A program made the position numbers and the translations under genes. The notes beneath the pieces are model-generated. The model saw only the letters and a program-made list of their open reading frames with translations, was not told where the DNA came from and made no database searches. From Thiomicrorhabdus sp963677355 (lineage in GTDB: Bacteria > Pseudomonadota > Gammaproteobacteria > Thiomicrospirales > Thiomicrospiraceae), in the NCBI GenBank assembly GCA_963677355.2, contig CAXXXQ010000003.1, positions 124,001-188,000 on the forward strand: a stretch of DNA of 64,000 nt, in the 5' to 3' direction. Below are positions 1 to 8,813 of this stretch, piece by piece (the first letter of the stretch is position 1; every line of letters starts with the position of its first letter).

Positions 1-1106
1 CTGCTTAAGTCGATATTTTCGATTGGGCCTCGGTAGCCGTGACGACGTGCATAACGTTGTAGTCCGTGACGCACCGCCTGATTGGCTTGCTGTTGTAAAC
101 GGCTGTCTAGAGTGGTGACAATGGTCAGGCCGTTTTGCAGAGCCTCTTCGCCGAATTTTTCCAGTGCGAAGCTTCGTGCGATTTCGGCAACATAGCCAGC
201 CTCCAAATCCAACATCGGCGCATGTTTATCGGCGTGAACTTCAACCGCCATTGCCTGTTGCATCTCTTCATCACTGATGAAGTTAAGTTCGTTCATGCGG
301 CGTAAAACATAATCTCTTCTCAACAGTGCTCTGCTCGGATTGGCAATCGGATTATAGGCCGACGGAGCTTTCGGCAGCCCGGCAATCATCGCATATTCAT
401 CCAAGGTCAATTCATTTAAAGGGCGACCATAGTAGGTTTGTGCCGCAGCGGCCACGCCATAAGAACGATATCCCAAAAAGATCTTGTTCAGGTACAGCGC
501 AAGAATTTCTTCTTTGCTTAATTCATTTTCAATTCGATAAGAGAGGATGATCTCATTGAACTTACGCAGGTAGGTTTTTTCTTTGGTCAAGAAAAAGTTT
601 CTGGCCACCTGCATGGTGATCGTTGAGCCTCCGGACTGTTTGCTTCCTGTTGAAATCAATTCATAGACCGCGCGTGCCAAGCCTTTGTAGTCGACCCCGC
701 CATGTTCAAAGAAACGTTCGTCTTCCGCTGCGATAATCGCTTGAGTCATGCGTTCCGGAATTTCCGAGTAGTCAAGCGGGATACGTTTTTTGGTACCGAT
801 TTCACTGATCAACTTACCGTCCTGAGTCACAATTTTCAGTGGCACCTGATAGGAAACCGTTTTCAGTTCCGCTGGATTTGGCAGAGTCGGGTAGATGGTC
901 AGATAGTAATACAGCGCTCCAACCGCGAAAAACAGGCCGGCTGACAAGATATTAATAGCGAAGAACCAAAGTAACCAACGACGCTTAGGCTGTTGAGGTT
1001 TATCCGCCGCCTGTTTTTCCGGCTCAGCATTGGTTACAGCATCTTCAGGTAATTGGATGCTTTTTGCATCTTTGATATAAGGCTCTTGGTTTTCTTGATT
1101 ACTCAT
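1..1106 (-). CDS. mrcA: Penicillin-binding protein 1A, N-terminal part (cut by window edge)
   Basis: Class A penicillin-binding protein, a bifunctional inner-membrane enzyme that polymerises lipid II (GT51 domain) and cross-links peptidoglycan (transpeptidase domain). About 368 codons are present. They show a short Gln/Pro-rich cytoplasmic tail, one transmembrane segment at about residues 44-66, and the GT51 hallmarks AAEDERFFEHGG, a KQSGGSTITMQ-type block and NKIFLG. The frame then stays open to base 1, so the transpeptidase domain lies outside the window. The start is the ATG at 1106, ahead of a normal cytoplasmic tail. In many gammaproteobacteria this gene diverges from pilMNOPQ. Here the upstream neighbour is instead a small membrane protein read in the same direction, with a terminator between. 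Family assignment is firm; 1A rather than 1B rests on the overall look of the GT region. Confidence 0.93.
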   Translation of the reverse strand, partial: MSNQENQEPYIKDAKSIQLPEDAVTNAEPEKQAADKPQQPKRRWLLWFFAINILSAGLFFAVGALYYYLTIYPTLPNPAELKTVSYQVPLKIVTQDGKLISEIGTKKRIPLDYSEIPERMTQAIIAAEDERFFEHGGVDYKGLARAVYELISTGSKQSGGSTITMQVARNFFLTKEKTYLRKFNEIILSYRIENELSKEEILALYLNKIFLGYRSYGVAAAAQTYYGRPLNELTLDEYAMIAGLPKAPSAYNPIANPSRALLRRDYVLRRMNELNFISDEEMQQAMAVEVHADKHAPMLDLEAGYVAEIARSFALEKFGEEALQNGLTIVTTLDSRLQQQANQAVRHGLQRYARRHGYRGPIENIDLS

Positions 1107-1242
1107 GAGTTTTGCGAACTATTTGTTTTGGCAGCAAATTTTAGAAAAGCACACAGCTGCAATTTAAAGTTGAAATTGAGCGTTATTATAGCGTTTTTGC
1201 TTAGATTCGGGTCAGGCCTTTTTTGTTTGGTTTTTGCAGAAA

Positions 1243-1268
1243 CAAAAAACCCGGCATTGCCGGGTTTT
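1243..1268 (-). terminator. Rho-independent terminator after the small membrane protein gene
   Basis: A G/C-rich inverted repeat (CCCGGCA/TGCCGGG) is followed on the minus strand by a run of T residues (an A run at 1242-1249 on the plus strand). It lies 23 bases beyond the stop of the gene ending at 1291 and separates it from the PBP1a gene. Confidence 0.85.
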
Positions 1269-1290
1269 CAGATAAGTAACTTGATTAGGG

Positions 1291-1500
1291 TTACTTAGAA
1301 TAACGACCAGTTTTGATGTCGCTCCACATCAGGTATAGGTTACCTACAACGATAATGGCGATTGCTAATACAACACCAGCCATACCGATCGAAACTTGTA
1401 GTGATTGTGGAAGGATATCCGCCCAAATACCTAGAAGAACGGCTAGTGGGATAACAACAGTTACTACGATTGTTAGTAACATTTTGATAAAGTTGCTCAT
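1291..1500 (-). CDS. Small two-helix inner-membrane protein, unknown function
   Basis: A 69-residue protein with two hydrophobic segments (about residues 7-28 and 36-58) and a short charged C-terminus ending DIKTGRYSK. No family is recognised. The frame is open further upstream, but the ATG at 1500 begins a natural N-terminus (MSNFIKMLL) directly before the first membrane helix. The longer version would start with residues translated from A+T-rich intergenic DNA, so I prefer the short form. A good terminator follows, which supports a real single-gene transcript. Its role cannot be told from sequence. Confidence 0.72.
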   Translation of the reverse strand: MSNFIKMLLTIVVTVVIPLAVLLGIWADILPQSLQVSIGMAGVVLAIAIIVVGNLYLMWSDIKTGRYSK

Positions 1501-1673
1501 GATTAATGCCTCAGCTAAAGTTATTATTTTTATAACATTTCGAACTATACTCAGTTCAAATACAAATTTCAATCAATTTGGCCGGTTATGCTTGATTTGC
1601 ATCAAGTTTTTTAGGAACTTGTTCTATAGTATTTTTTTATGCATCAGTCCTTTTGATTTATGATTGGGTGCGG

Positions 1674-2582
1674 TTATTCGATATTCTGCACCTGTTCTCG
1701 CATCTGCTCAATTAGAACCTTGAGCTCGACACTGGTTTGGGAGATGCGTTGATCGATCGATTTCGAGCCCAGTGTATTTGCTTCACGGTTCAGTTCCTGC
1801 ATTAGAAAGTCGAGTCGACGTCCGATCGGTTTATTTTCTTGGTTCTCATTCAGAATATGTTGCACTTCATCAAGATGGGTATGTAAACGGTCGATCTCTT
1901 CCATTACGTCCATTTTTTGCGCCAAAACTGCCACTTCTTGATGAAAGCGAGATTCGTCGACTTGATCCGTTAAGCCGAGAATACGTTGTTTGAGTTTGTT
2001 AATGTGATTTTCCAGAATTTCAGGCAGTTGCGGCTCTAGCTGTTTGAGCAACATTTTGATCTGCGAACAACGCTCGAGAATAAACCCCGCTAAAGCCTGT
2101 CCTTCCCGTTGCCGGTGTTCATTAAGTAATTCAAGCGTCGCCGATAACTGTTGTAGCAGGGCAGTATCGATCTCTTCCTGTTGAGCGGAAGATTGTTCTT
2201 GTTGCAAAACCCCGGGCCATTGCAATACTTCTAGCGGATTGACTTGAGCGGCTTCCGGCAAAGCGGTTTGAATTTGATTGATGGCTTGAGTCAGAGGCGT
2301 TAGTACGTCTTGATTGACGGTCATCTCTAATGAAGCTGAAGGGTTTTCGAAACTTAGAGAAATATCCACTTTGCCTCGGTGAATTTGCTGCTTGATTGTC
2401 TGGCGTAAAGCATTTTCGATATGTTTGAAAGCATCCGGCAGTCGCGGATTGATTTCCAAATAGCGTTGATTGACGGAACGGATTTCCCAACTGAAACGAC
2501 CGAGTTTGGATGCGGGGTCTCCATGGTTTTGCATTTTGGCAAAAGCCGTCATACTGCGAGCCGAGTAGTTGCTGTGATCCAC
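1674..2582 (-). CDS. yicC: YicC/YloC family endoribonuclease
   Basis: A 302-residue protein of the YicC family. E. coli YicC is an endoribonuclease linked to RyhB decay and stationary-phase fitness. The N-terminal RSMTAFA motif and the C-terminal RRLDFLMQELNREANTLGSK block are family signatures, and the length is usual (about 290). The start is a GTG at 2582 with AAAGGA about 8 bases upstream. An internal ATG at 2552 sits where most homologues begin but lacks a ribosome site, so roughly ten extra N-terminal residues are possible. It is divergent from rdgB, with about 90 bases between them for both promoters. Confidence 0.9.
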   Translation of the reverse strand: MDHSNYSARSMTAFAKMQNHGDPASKLGRFSWEIRSVNQRYLEINPRLPDAFKHIENALRQTIKQQIHRGKVDISLSFENPSASLEMTVNQDVLTPLTQAINQIQTALPEAAQVNPLEVLQWPGVLQQEQSSAQQEEIDTALLQQLSATLELLNEHRQREGQALAGFILERCSQIKMLLKQLEPQLPEILENHINKLKQRILGLTDQVDESRFHQEVAVLAQKMDVMEEIDRLHTHLDEVQHILNENQENKPIGRRLDFLMQELNREANTLGSKSIDQRISQTSVELKVLIEQMREQVQNIE

Positions 2583-2669
2583 GATGATTCCTTTAATAAG
2601 CTTTGAATGGCGATTGGTCTATAATACACGTTTTTAGAAACGCGTCATTTGAGTAGAGGATGTGAGCGC

Positions 2670-3278
2670 ATGCAATCACTGGTATTGGCTACAGGTAATC
2701 AGGGTAAATTGAATGAGATGTCGGAAATTCTGCAGCCTTTTGGCTGGGAGGTAAAGCCGCAAGCGGAGTTTTTCGATAGTGAAGCTGAAGAGACCGGGCT
2801 GACGTTTATCGAAAATGCTATTCTCAAAGCGCGCCATGCGGCAGAACAGAGCGGCTTGCCGGCCATTGCCGACGACTCTGGTATTGAGGTTTCTCATTTG
2901 CAGGGTCGCCCCGGGATTTATTCGGCTCGTTATTCTCAGGATTTGCACGGCGAAAACACTAGTGATGAAACCAATTTACAGAAATTGCTGGATGAATTAC
3001 AAGGCGTGCCTCCAGAACAGCGTCAAGCCAGTTACTATTGCGCCATGGTTTATCTTGAACATGCTGAAGACCCGACTCCGGTGATCGGTTTAGGTCGTTG
3101 GTACGGTGAAATATTGACCGAGAAACGCGGCACAGGTGGCTTCGGTTATGATCCGATTTTTTGGGTGGAAGAGCTCGGTAAATCGGCGGCGGAACTTTCC
3201 AAGCAGGAAAAAAACCGTATCAGCCACCGAGCTCAGGCTCTAAACGCCTTAGTGATGCAGTTAAGACGAGGAGCTTAA
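2670..3278 (+). CDS. rdgB: dITP/XTP pyrophosphatase (RdgB/HAM1 family)
   Basis: A 202-residue house-cleaning nucleotide pyrophosphatase. It hydrolyses dITP, ITP and XTP to monophosphates and keeps deaminated purines out of DNA and RNA. Family motifs are present: ATGNQGK near the N-terminus (residues 7-13), ADDSG (67-71), PGIYSARY (81-88), GFGYDPIF and SHRAQAL near the C-terminus. The ATG at 2670 follows AGAGGA by about 9 bases. A TTG 21 bases upstream would add seven residues not seen in the family. It is convergent with the metallo-hydrolase gene, 20 bases away. In many relatives hemW follows rdgB directly; here two genes intervene. Confidence 0.95.
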   Translation: MQSLVLATGNQGKLNEMSEILQPFGWEVKPQAEFFDSEAEETGLTFIENAILKARHAAEQSGLPAIADDSGIEVSHLQGRPGIYSARYSQDLHGENTSDETNLQKLLDELQGVPPEQRQASYYCAMVYLEHAEDPTPVIGLGRWYGEILTEKRGTGGFGYDPIFWVEELGKSAAELSKQEKNRISHRAQALNALVMQLRRGA

Positions 3279-3298
3279 TCCCCTCATTTGGAGGCGTT

Positions 3299-4696
3299 TC
3301 AGACCCAAACCTCTTCAGCGTACTCGACAATATGAACGGTCTTATTGAGTTTGCTTTCGATCGCGGCTTTGAATATTTCTTGTTTGTCGCGTTCGCCGTG
3401 GACCAGAAACACGTTGCCTAATTGTTCAAATTGTGACATCCAGTTCAGCATATCACCTTGATCGGCATGAGCGGAAAAACCGTTGATCATGCTGATATCG
3501 GCATTGACCTTGATGGTTTCTCCGTAAATTCGAATAGTTTCCGCTCCATCCACCAGTAGCCGGCCTAAAGTGCCTTCGGCTTGGTAACCGACAAAAATCA
3601 CCCGGTTGCGTTCGTTCCACAGGCGGTGTTTGAAATGGTGTAGTATCCGCCCGCCGTTACACATACCGCTTCCGGCAATGATGATGCAACGGCTTTCCTG
3701 GCCGTTGATCTGCATCGAGTCTTCGCCAGTTAGCGAATAATTCAGCGACGGGAAGTCGAAAACAGAACCGTTTAGTGCATAAAGATCTTGTGACGCTTGG
3801 TTTAGCTCGGCATGATAACGGTCATAGATTTTTGTCGCCTTGATTGCCATCGGTGAATCCACATATACCTTGCATTCCGGCAAGCTTTGTTCGTAGAACA
3901 TTTGCTTAAGCATCAGTAAGATTTCTTGGGTGCGTTCAATGGCAAAAGAAGGGATGATGATATTGCCTTGCTTGTCGAGCGTTTCCTGAATGGCCTGTTG
4001 GAATTCGGCAATGCTGTCGCCCAATTCACGATGATTACGGTCTCCGTAAGTCGATTCAATGTAGAGTGCGTTGGCCCGTTTGACCGATGTGGGAGCGGGC
4101 ATGGCAAGATCGTGCTGATTCCCCAAGTCGCCGCTGAATACCAACGTTTTATTTCCTTGCTCGTCACGGAAATCGATTTCAACCGTTGCCGATCCTAGGA
4201 TATGTCCGGCGTTACGGAAAGTGGTGTGCACTTCATTGGTCAATTTAATCGGTTGGTCATATTCGGCATACTGGATGGTTAAATCGAAAACAGCGCGGAC
4301 ATCCTCGGAGTCATAAATAGGTTCTTTGATCTCTTTCTCTTCGCCTCGACGGCGCGCTTTTTTAACGGCGGTCGCATAATCTTCTTGGGCGATTTTGGCA
4401 CTGTCCAGCAACACGACTTCAGCGAGTTCCATGGTTGCCCGAGTGGCGACGATTCTGCCGTCAAACCCCTCTTTGACCAGTTTGGGAATGCGTCCGACGT
4501 GATCCAGGTGGGCATGGGTGATAAGGAGGATATCGACTTCTTTGGGGTCAAAGCCAAACGGGTCTTCCGATTTATGTTCAACTCGGCCTTGGAACATGCC
4601 GCAATCAACCAGAATGTTGGGGCCTTGTTTGATTTGCAAAAGATGACATGAACCGGTAACGGTGCCTGCCGCACCAAATGATTGAATCGGTGTCAC
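3299..4696 (-). CDS. MBL-fold beta-CASP metallo-hydrolase (probable RNA-processing nuclease)
   Basis: A 465-residue protein of the metallo-beta-lactamase/beta-CASP type related to archaeal and eukaryotic CPSF nucleases. It carries the zinc motif HAHLDHVGR (residues 61-69), a GDLG block at the next metal ligand, a beta-CASP insertion with SFAIERTQEIL, and a C-terminal SAHAD motif followed by LVHGE. Such proteins cleave RNA; bacterial members of this exact group are mostly uncharacterised, so substrate and role are inference. The start ATG at 4696 begins MTPIQSFGAAGTVTGSC, normal for the family. A striking palindromic tract lies 30-57 bases upstream. Confidence 0.88.
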   Translation of the reverse strand: MTPIQSFGAAGTVTGSCHLLQIKQGPNILVDCGMFQGRVEHKSEDPFGFDPKEVDILLITHAHLDHVGRIPKLVKEGFDGRIVATRATMELAEVVLLDSAKIAQEDYATAVKKARRRGEEKEIKEPIYDSEDVRAVFDLTIQYAEYDQPIKLTNEVHTTFRNAGHILGSATVEIDFRDEQGNKTLVFSGDLGNQHDLAMPAPTSVKRANALYIESTYGDRNHRELGDSIAEFQQAIQETLDKQGNIIIPSFAIERTQEILLMLKQMFYEQSLPECKVYVDSPMAIKATKIYDRYHAELNQASQDLYALNGSVFDFPSLNYSLTGEDSMQINGQESRCIIIAGSGMCNGGRILHHFKHRLWNERNRVIFVGYQAEGTLGRLLVDGAETIRIYGETIKVNADISMINGFSAHADQGDMLNWMSQFEQLGNVFLVHGERDKQEIFKAAIESKLNKTVHIVEYAEEVWV

Positions 4697-4725
4697 CGCT
4701 GACTCCTTATGTTAATTTTCGATGT

Positions 4726-4753
4726 TATATCGATATAGTTTGATTTATATCGG
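4726..4753. promoter_or_regulatory. Palindromic ATATCG tract upstream of the metallo-hydrolase gene
   Basis: A perfect 12-base palindrome TATATCGATATA (4726-4737) is followed 8 bases later by another half-site TATATCGG (4746-4753). The CGATATA arm at 4731 and the TATATCG arm at 4746 therefore also form a second dyad. Its position just ahead of the minus-strand gene starting at 4696 suits an operator for a dimeric regulator. The regulator is unknown. Confidence 0.4.
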
Positions 4754-4847
4754 ACAAAGAAAAAATAGCACAGTTAACGACTGTTAAACATAAGAGACAT
4801 CAATTTTTTTGACTAAATGGCTTCGGCAGCTTGTCTCTAAGACAAGC

Positions 4848-5261
4848 TTAATAGTCTGCCAGCGTTACCGTCACGCCTTTATTGGAGCTCAAGTAGTCGC
4901 GTCCCATTCCGCTATTCGCCATGGTGCCTTTGATGTTGTGCTGTCCTCTGACGACTTGACCAACATCGATTTTCTGTCCGTTTTTAATACAGTTGACTGG
5001 AGCTAGCTGATATTCATAACGGAGTCGTTTTTTATTCAGATAGGCTGTGCCCTGAATAATGCAGCCTTTTGCTTGGCCTTCAGTGACCAGCAATTTGACA
5101 TCGGCAGGAGCGGTTTTGCTAAAGGAACCCTGAATTGGGGTCAGCAGTACGGCACGGGTTGGTTCAGCGGCATGAACTGATGCGGAGAGTCCAAATAATG
5201 TGAATCCGACAAGCGCCGAACCCATCACCTTTAAGGTTGTCTGTTTCATATCAAACATCAT
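4848..5261 (-). CDS. Secreted small protein, resembling part of a TraB/VirB10 C-terminal domain
   Basis: A 137-residue protein with a signal peptide (cleavage likely near ASVHAAEP). The rest is beta-rich, with CIIQGTAYLNKKRLRYEY, two cysteines about 25 residues apart (GC...VNC), and GQVVRGQHNIKGTMANSG. That order of elements, a cysteine followed by a structural repeat, then C...NG, then a 'V.G..G..G' turn, is reminiscent of the periplasmic domain of TraB/TrbI/VirB10 proteins. No other conjugation gene is nearby and the protein is far shorter than those (400 or more residues). The start at 5261 has AGAGGGA about 5 bases upstream. It is a single-gene unit between two intergenic regions. The resemblance is an impression, not a search result. 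Confidence 0.6.
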   Translation of the reverse strand: MMFDMKQTTLKVMGSALVGFTLFGLSASVHAAEPTRAVLLTPIQGSFSKTAPADVKLLVTEGQAKGCIIQGTAYLNKKRLRYEYQLAPVNCIKNGQKIDVGQVVRGQHNIKGTMANSGMGRDYLSSNKGVTVTLADY

Positions 5262-5485
5262 TATTCCCTCTTGGTTGGAAATATTAGAATGGCCTAATGG
5301 GTTTGAATTTACAATAAAAACAATGATTTAAATTTATTGTGCAACGATCAGTTTAAATTATGTTGCCGTTCCATAAGGTGTTTTGGAGAGGTAAAAACCG
5401 GTAGAATGGCGTTTTTTCCGCAGGCCTGTTTTACGCTTAAAGATGATTTGAGTCAGGCTTTTAACGATTATTTTGGAATGACTTT

Positions 5486-6637
5486 GTGAAATTTACCCAG
5501 CCGTTGCCGCTTAGCTTGTATGTACACTATCCTTGGTGTGTGCAGAAATGTCCCTATTGCGATTTCAATTCACATACCTTGAAAACGGAAGTGGATGAAA
5601 AGGCTTATATTCAAGCGTTGATTAGCCAACTGGAGCAGCAATTACCGGACATCTGGGGGCGACCGATCAAGTCGATCTTCTTTGGCGGCGGCACGCCGAG
5701 CCTGATTTCGGAGCAAGGCTTGAATGATTTTCTGTCTCGGGCGAGAGCCTTATTGGGTTTCGGCCCGGAGATTGAGATTACTCTGGAAGCCAATCCCGGT
5801 ACGGTCGATTACGAAAAGTTTGCCGGTTTTTATCATGCCGGTATTAACCGTCTTTCAATGGGTATCCAAAGTTTTGACGATGCCAAGCTTAAGGCGCTGG
5901 GTCGTATTCATTCCGCTTCCGAAGCAGAGCGAGCTATTCAGGCGGCTAAAGATGCCGGCTTCCAGAATTTTAATTTGGATTTGATGTTTGCTCTGCCGAA
6001 TCAATCGTTAACGGAAGCGATTCGCGATGTCGAGATGGCTTTGACTTATGCGCCGCCGCATCTTTCACATTATCAGCTAACTCTGGAACCGAACACGCCT
6101 TTCTACAAAAATCCCCCGGTTTTACCAAACGATGACTTGGCTTGGGAGATGCAGCAGGTGTGCCAGCAATTGATTGCCGATGCCGGTTATCGGCACTATG
6201 AAGTGTCGGCCTATGCGCAACCGAATAAACAGTGTCAGCATAATTTGAATTATTGGCGATTCGGCGACTATATCGGTCTGGGAGCCGGCGCGCACGGCAA
6301 AATCACTCTGGCCCCGGAAGGGCGAATTTACCGTACGCAGATGCCGGCCTCTCCGGGCGGTTATATACAGTCGGTTCAGTCAGGGCAGTTCGGACGCAAA
6401 CAGTGGCTGGATGGAGAGGATGTTCAGTTTGAATTTATGTTGAATGCCTTGCGTTTGCAGGAGGGTTTTGAATTGTCGCTCTTTCAGCAAAGAACCGGAC
6501 TTGATCTGGGTTTGATTCAGCCAAAACTGGATCAGTTGCATGCAGATGGTTTGATTCAGTTGGATAATCAGCATTTGCAGTTAACCACGCAAGGTAAGCA
6601 ATATCTGAACGACGTGGTTGGTGCTTTTTTGGACTAG
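5486..6637 (+). CDS. hemW: Radical SAM family heme chaperone HemW
   Basis: A 383-residue radical SAM protein. HemW was long annotated as oxygen-independent coproporphyrinogen oxidase but is understood as a heme chaperone. The cluster motif CVQKCPYC (residues 18-25) gives CxxxCxxC, followed by FFGGGTPSL, EANPG, GINRLSMGIQSF and the C-terminal HemW region with YWRFGDYIGLGAGAHGK. The start is a GTG at 5486 with a weak GGAA upstream. No better start exists between it and the upstream stop. Its own promoter must lie in the roughly 225 bases between it and the divergent gene starting at 5261. Confidence 0.93.
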   Translation: MKFTQPLPLSLYVHYPWCVQKCPYCDFNSHTLKTEVDEKAYIQALISQLEQQLPDIWGRPIKSIFFGGGTPSLISEQGLNDFLSRARALLGFGPEIEITLEANPGTVDYEKFAGFYHAGINRLSMGIQSFDDAKLKALGRIHSASEAERAIQAAKDAGFQNFNLDLMFALPNQSLTEAIRDVEMALTYAPPHLSHYQLTLEPNTPFYKNPPVLPNDDLAWEMQQVCQQLIADAGYRHYEVSAYAQPNKQCQHNLNYWRFGDYIGLGAGAHGKITLAPEGRIYRTQMPASPGGYIQSVQSGQFGRKQWLDGEDVQFEFMLNALRLQEGFELSLFQQRTGLDLGLIQPKLDQLHADGLIQLDNQHLQLTTQGKQYLNDVVGAFLD

Positions 6638-6733
6638 TCTAATAGACGGATGTAATTCGGATATTTCTCCATATTTTTTATTTCTACAGTTCTTATAATG
6701 AACAACAACTAAATTTCTAAAGAGTGGTTTTCT

Positions 6734-8791
6734 GTGACTCAACAAACATTCAAGTGGCTGAAACGTCTGATATTGGTTTTGGCGATCATTCCCGTATTGC
6801 TTTTTTTGGCCTTTGCCGGTGCTGTCAGCCTGATTGACTTCAATCAGTATAAACCGCAAATTGAAAAAGAGGTCAGTGAACTAACCCAGCATGAATTACA
6901 AATCGAAGGGTCGGTGGATGTTTCGATTCTGCCGTTTATGTTTAATGTCGGCAAATTGAGCCTGAAAAATCCGCCAGATTTTGCCGAAGAAAATCTATTA
7001 ACCGTCCGCGACGCCAATATTCAGATCAGTTTAAGAAAGCTTTTTCTGGAGAAAAAATTGGAAATAGCCAGTTTGGAACTGATTGAACCGAAAATTCATT
7101 TCATTCAGGGAGCGAAAGAAAACAACTGGAGAGGTATTCCTGTCTTGGCTAAACTGATGGATTCATCGTTTTCCGAACAGTATGCCGAAAATCATATGGG
7201 GTTTGATCCGGCTTATCTGTTGAAAACGGCGGTCGAAAAGCCTTTAACGACCACTGACGCTACCGAGTCTGATGCCGATTCAAAATGGTTTTTGGAAAGC
7301 TTAGTCATCAAGAATGCCGAAATCAGTTATAGCCATTTGGTGCAGGACTTTACCGTCACGCTCAAGCGCGCTAACTTAATTTCTTTCGATATCCGTCCAG
7401 GCCATTCTTTTAAAGTGAATAGTGACTTTGTCTACCAGCATAGTCAGTCGCCAAGAACCTTTGATTTTGAAGTGAACGGCAATTTGATGATTGCCAATGA
7501 GTTTACACAAGCGCATCTCAGTGACTGGAACGGAGTGTTTCGTTTGCAGTTACCGGAAGAGCGCAATTTGCCGGATATTAGGTTGAATACCAGCGGAAAG
7601 AATCTGATGATTGACTTCCAGCATCAGCAGGTTTATGTCAAGGACGCCTTGTTGAATGGGTTGGATTCGGAAGTCTTGACCAGTTTTCAAGGCGAGTTTG
7701 GGGTTGATCCGGCGTTTCAAGGCGTGTTTTCTGCCAAACGTATTAATATTAAAAATTGGATTGAACATCTCGGCTTGCCGGCTCCTGAAATGAAAGACGA
7801 AAAAGCGTTAACCAATGCGGGAGGTAAATTCAATTTTTCCTGGGACGGTAAAATTCTGAAGCTGGAAAATATCGATGCCGAGCTGGATGACAGTCAAATT
7901 TCCGGCCGAGTAGAGATTCCGATTAAAAGCGATGCCTACCGCTTTGATTTACAGGTGCGAAACCTGAATACCGAACGTTATTTGGCGAAGTCTCCGCAAG
8001 GCGATACTTTCTATCCTGTACCGCTGACTTTTTTGAAAAAATGGCATGCCGACGGAGTGTTGCAAGTAGAAAATATCCAATTCAACGGCATCAAGGCGGA
8101 TACCTTGAAAGTGAATGTCATGGCTGATAACGGCAGCCTCATGTTGGCACCTTTGGACGTGGAGTTTGCTAAAGGCGTTCTCCTGTCCAAACTTGAATTG
8201 GTTTTAGGTCAGCAGCAGCAAGCGCCAATCAAATTTTTCTGGAAAGGGAGAACCGATGATCTGCCGATTTCTCAGCTGGCGGCAAATCCGACTATGGATG
8301 GCGTTTTAAATAGTCGTTTTGCATTGAAATCAACAGGCGTGACGGATGCAGAATGGCTTGCTAACCTGAATGGATCGGTTCAGGCGGATATTGCGCCAGC
8401 CCGGATTAAAGGGTTTGATTTGAACAGTCTGTTAGGCGGGGAGATTGCACTATCAAAAAAGCCTGAAGCGACTCAACTCACAGAGTTGAGTGTGATCGGG
8501 CAAATTGAGCAAGGAGTGTTTGCTCCTAAAAGGCTACAGCTGGAAGCGGCACGTTTTTCTGCTTCCGGAACCGGCTCATTCGATTTCGCTCGAAACCAGC
8601 TGCAAGGCGAGTTAAAGCTCAATTTGCATAGCCCGGCTGAGAAGCTTCAAGAGCTGCAAGGAGCCATTTTACCTGTGTTGTTTACCGGCAAGTTGGCCAG
8701 TCCGCAGTGGTCTTTAAATATTGCGGAAATCGATCCGGCCATGGCCGAAAAATCCCCAATGTTGCAGGCTTTGATGATGCTGGCAAAATAA
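6734..8791 (+). CDS. AsmA family protein
   Basis: A 685-residue AsmA-like protein. The family is anchored in the inner membrane by one N-terminal helix (about residues 11-33 here), with a long periplasmic beta-rich part related to the bridge-like lipid-transfer proteins (TamB, YhdP). The N-terminal pattern (membrane helix, then DFNQYKPQIEKEV, then 'GSVDVSILP') and the C-terminal GTGSFDFARNQLQGEL segment match AsmA. A role in outer-membrane assembly or phospholipid movement is known for the family; the exact job here is not. The start is a GTG at 6734 with AAAGAG upstream. It is convergent with trmB, 22 bases away. Confidence 0.88.
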   Translation: MTQQTFKWLKRLILVLAIIPVLLFLAFAGAVSLIDFNQYKPQIEKEVSELTQHELQIEGSVDVSILPFMFNVGKLSLKNPPDFAEENLLTVRDANIQISLRKLFLEKKLEIASLELIEPKIHFIQGAKENNWRGIPVLAKLMDSSFSEQYAENHMGFDPAYLLKTAVEKPLTTTDATESDADSKWFLESLVIKNAEISYSHLVQDFTVTLKRANLISFDIRPGHSFKVNSDFVYQHSQSPRTFDFEVNGNLMIANEFTQAHLSDWNGVFRLQLPEERNLPDIRLNTSGKNLMIDFQHQQVYVKDALLNGLDSEVLTSFQGEFGVDPAFQGVFSAKRINIKNWIEHLGLPAPEMKDEKALTNAGGKFNFSWDGKILKLENIDAELDDSQISGRVEIPIKSDAYRFDLQVRNLNTERYLAKSPQGDTFYPVPLTFLKKWHADGVLQVENIQFNGIKADTLKVNVMADNGSLMLAPLDVEFAKGVLLSKLELVLGQQQQAPIKFFWKGRTDDLPISQLAANPTMDGVLNSRFALKSTGVTDAEWLANLNGSVQADIAPARIKGFDLNSLLGGEIALSKKPEATQLTELSVIGQIEQGVFAPKRLQLEAARFSASGTGSFDFARNQLQGELKLNLHSPAEKLQELQGAILPVLFTGKLASPQWSLNIAEIDPAMAEKSPMLQALMMLAK

Positions 8792-8813
8792 ACTTACTGG
8801 TTGCTTGGCGTTA

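Noticed and set aside
2131..2490. 119-residue minus-strand frame inside yicC
   Set aside because: It is fully inside yicC in another frame, has no ribosome site, and yicC has clear family motifs.
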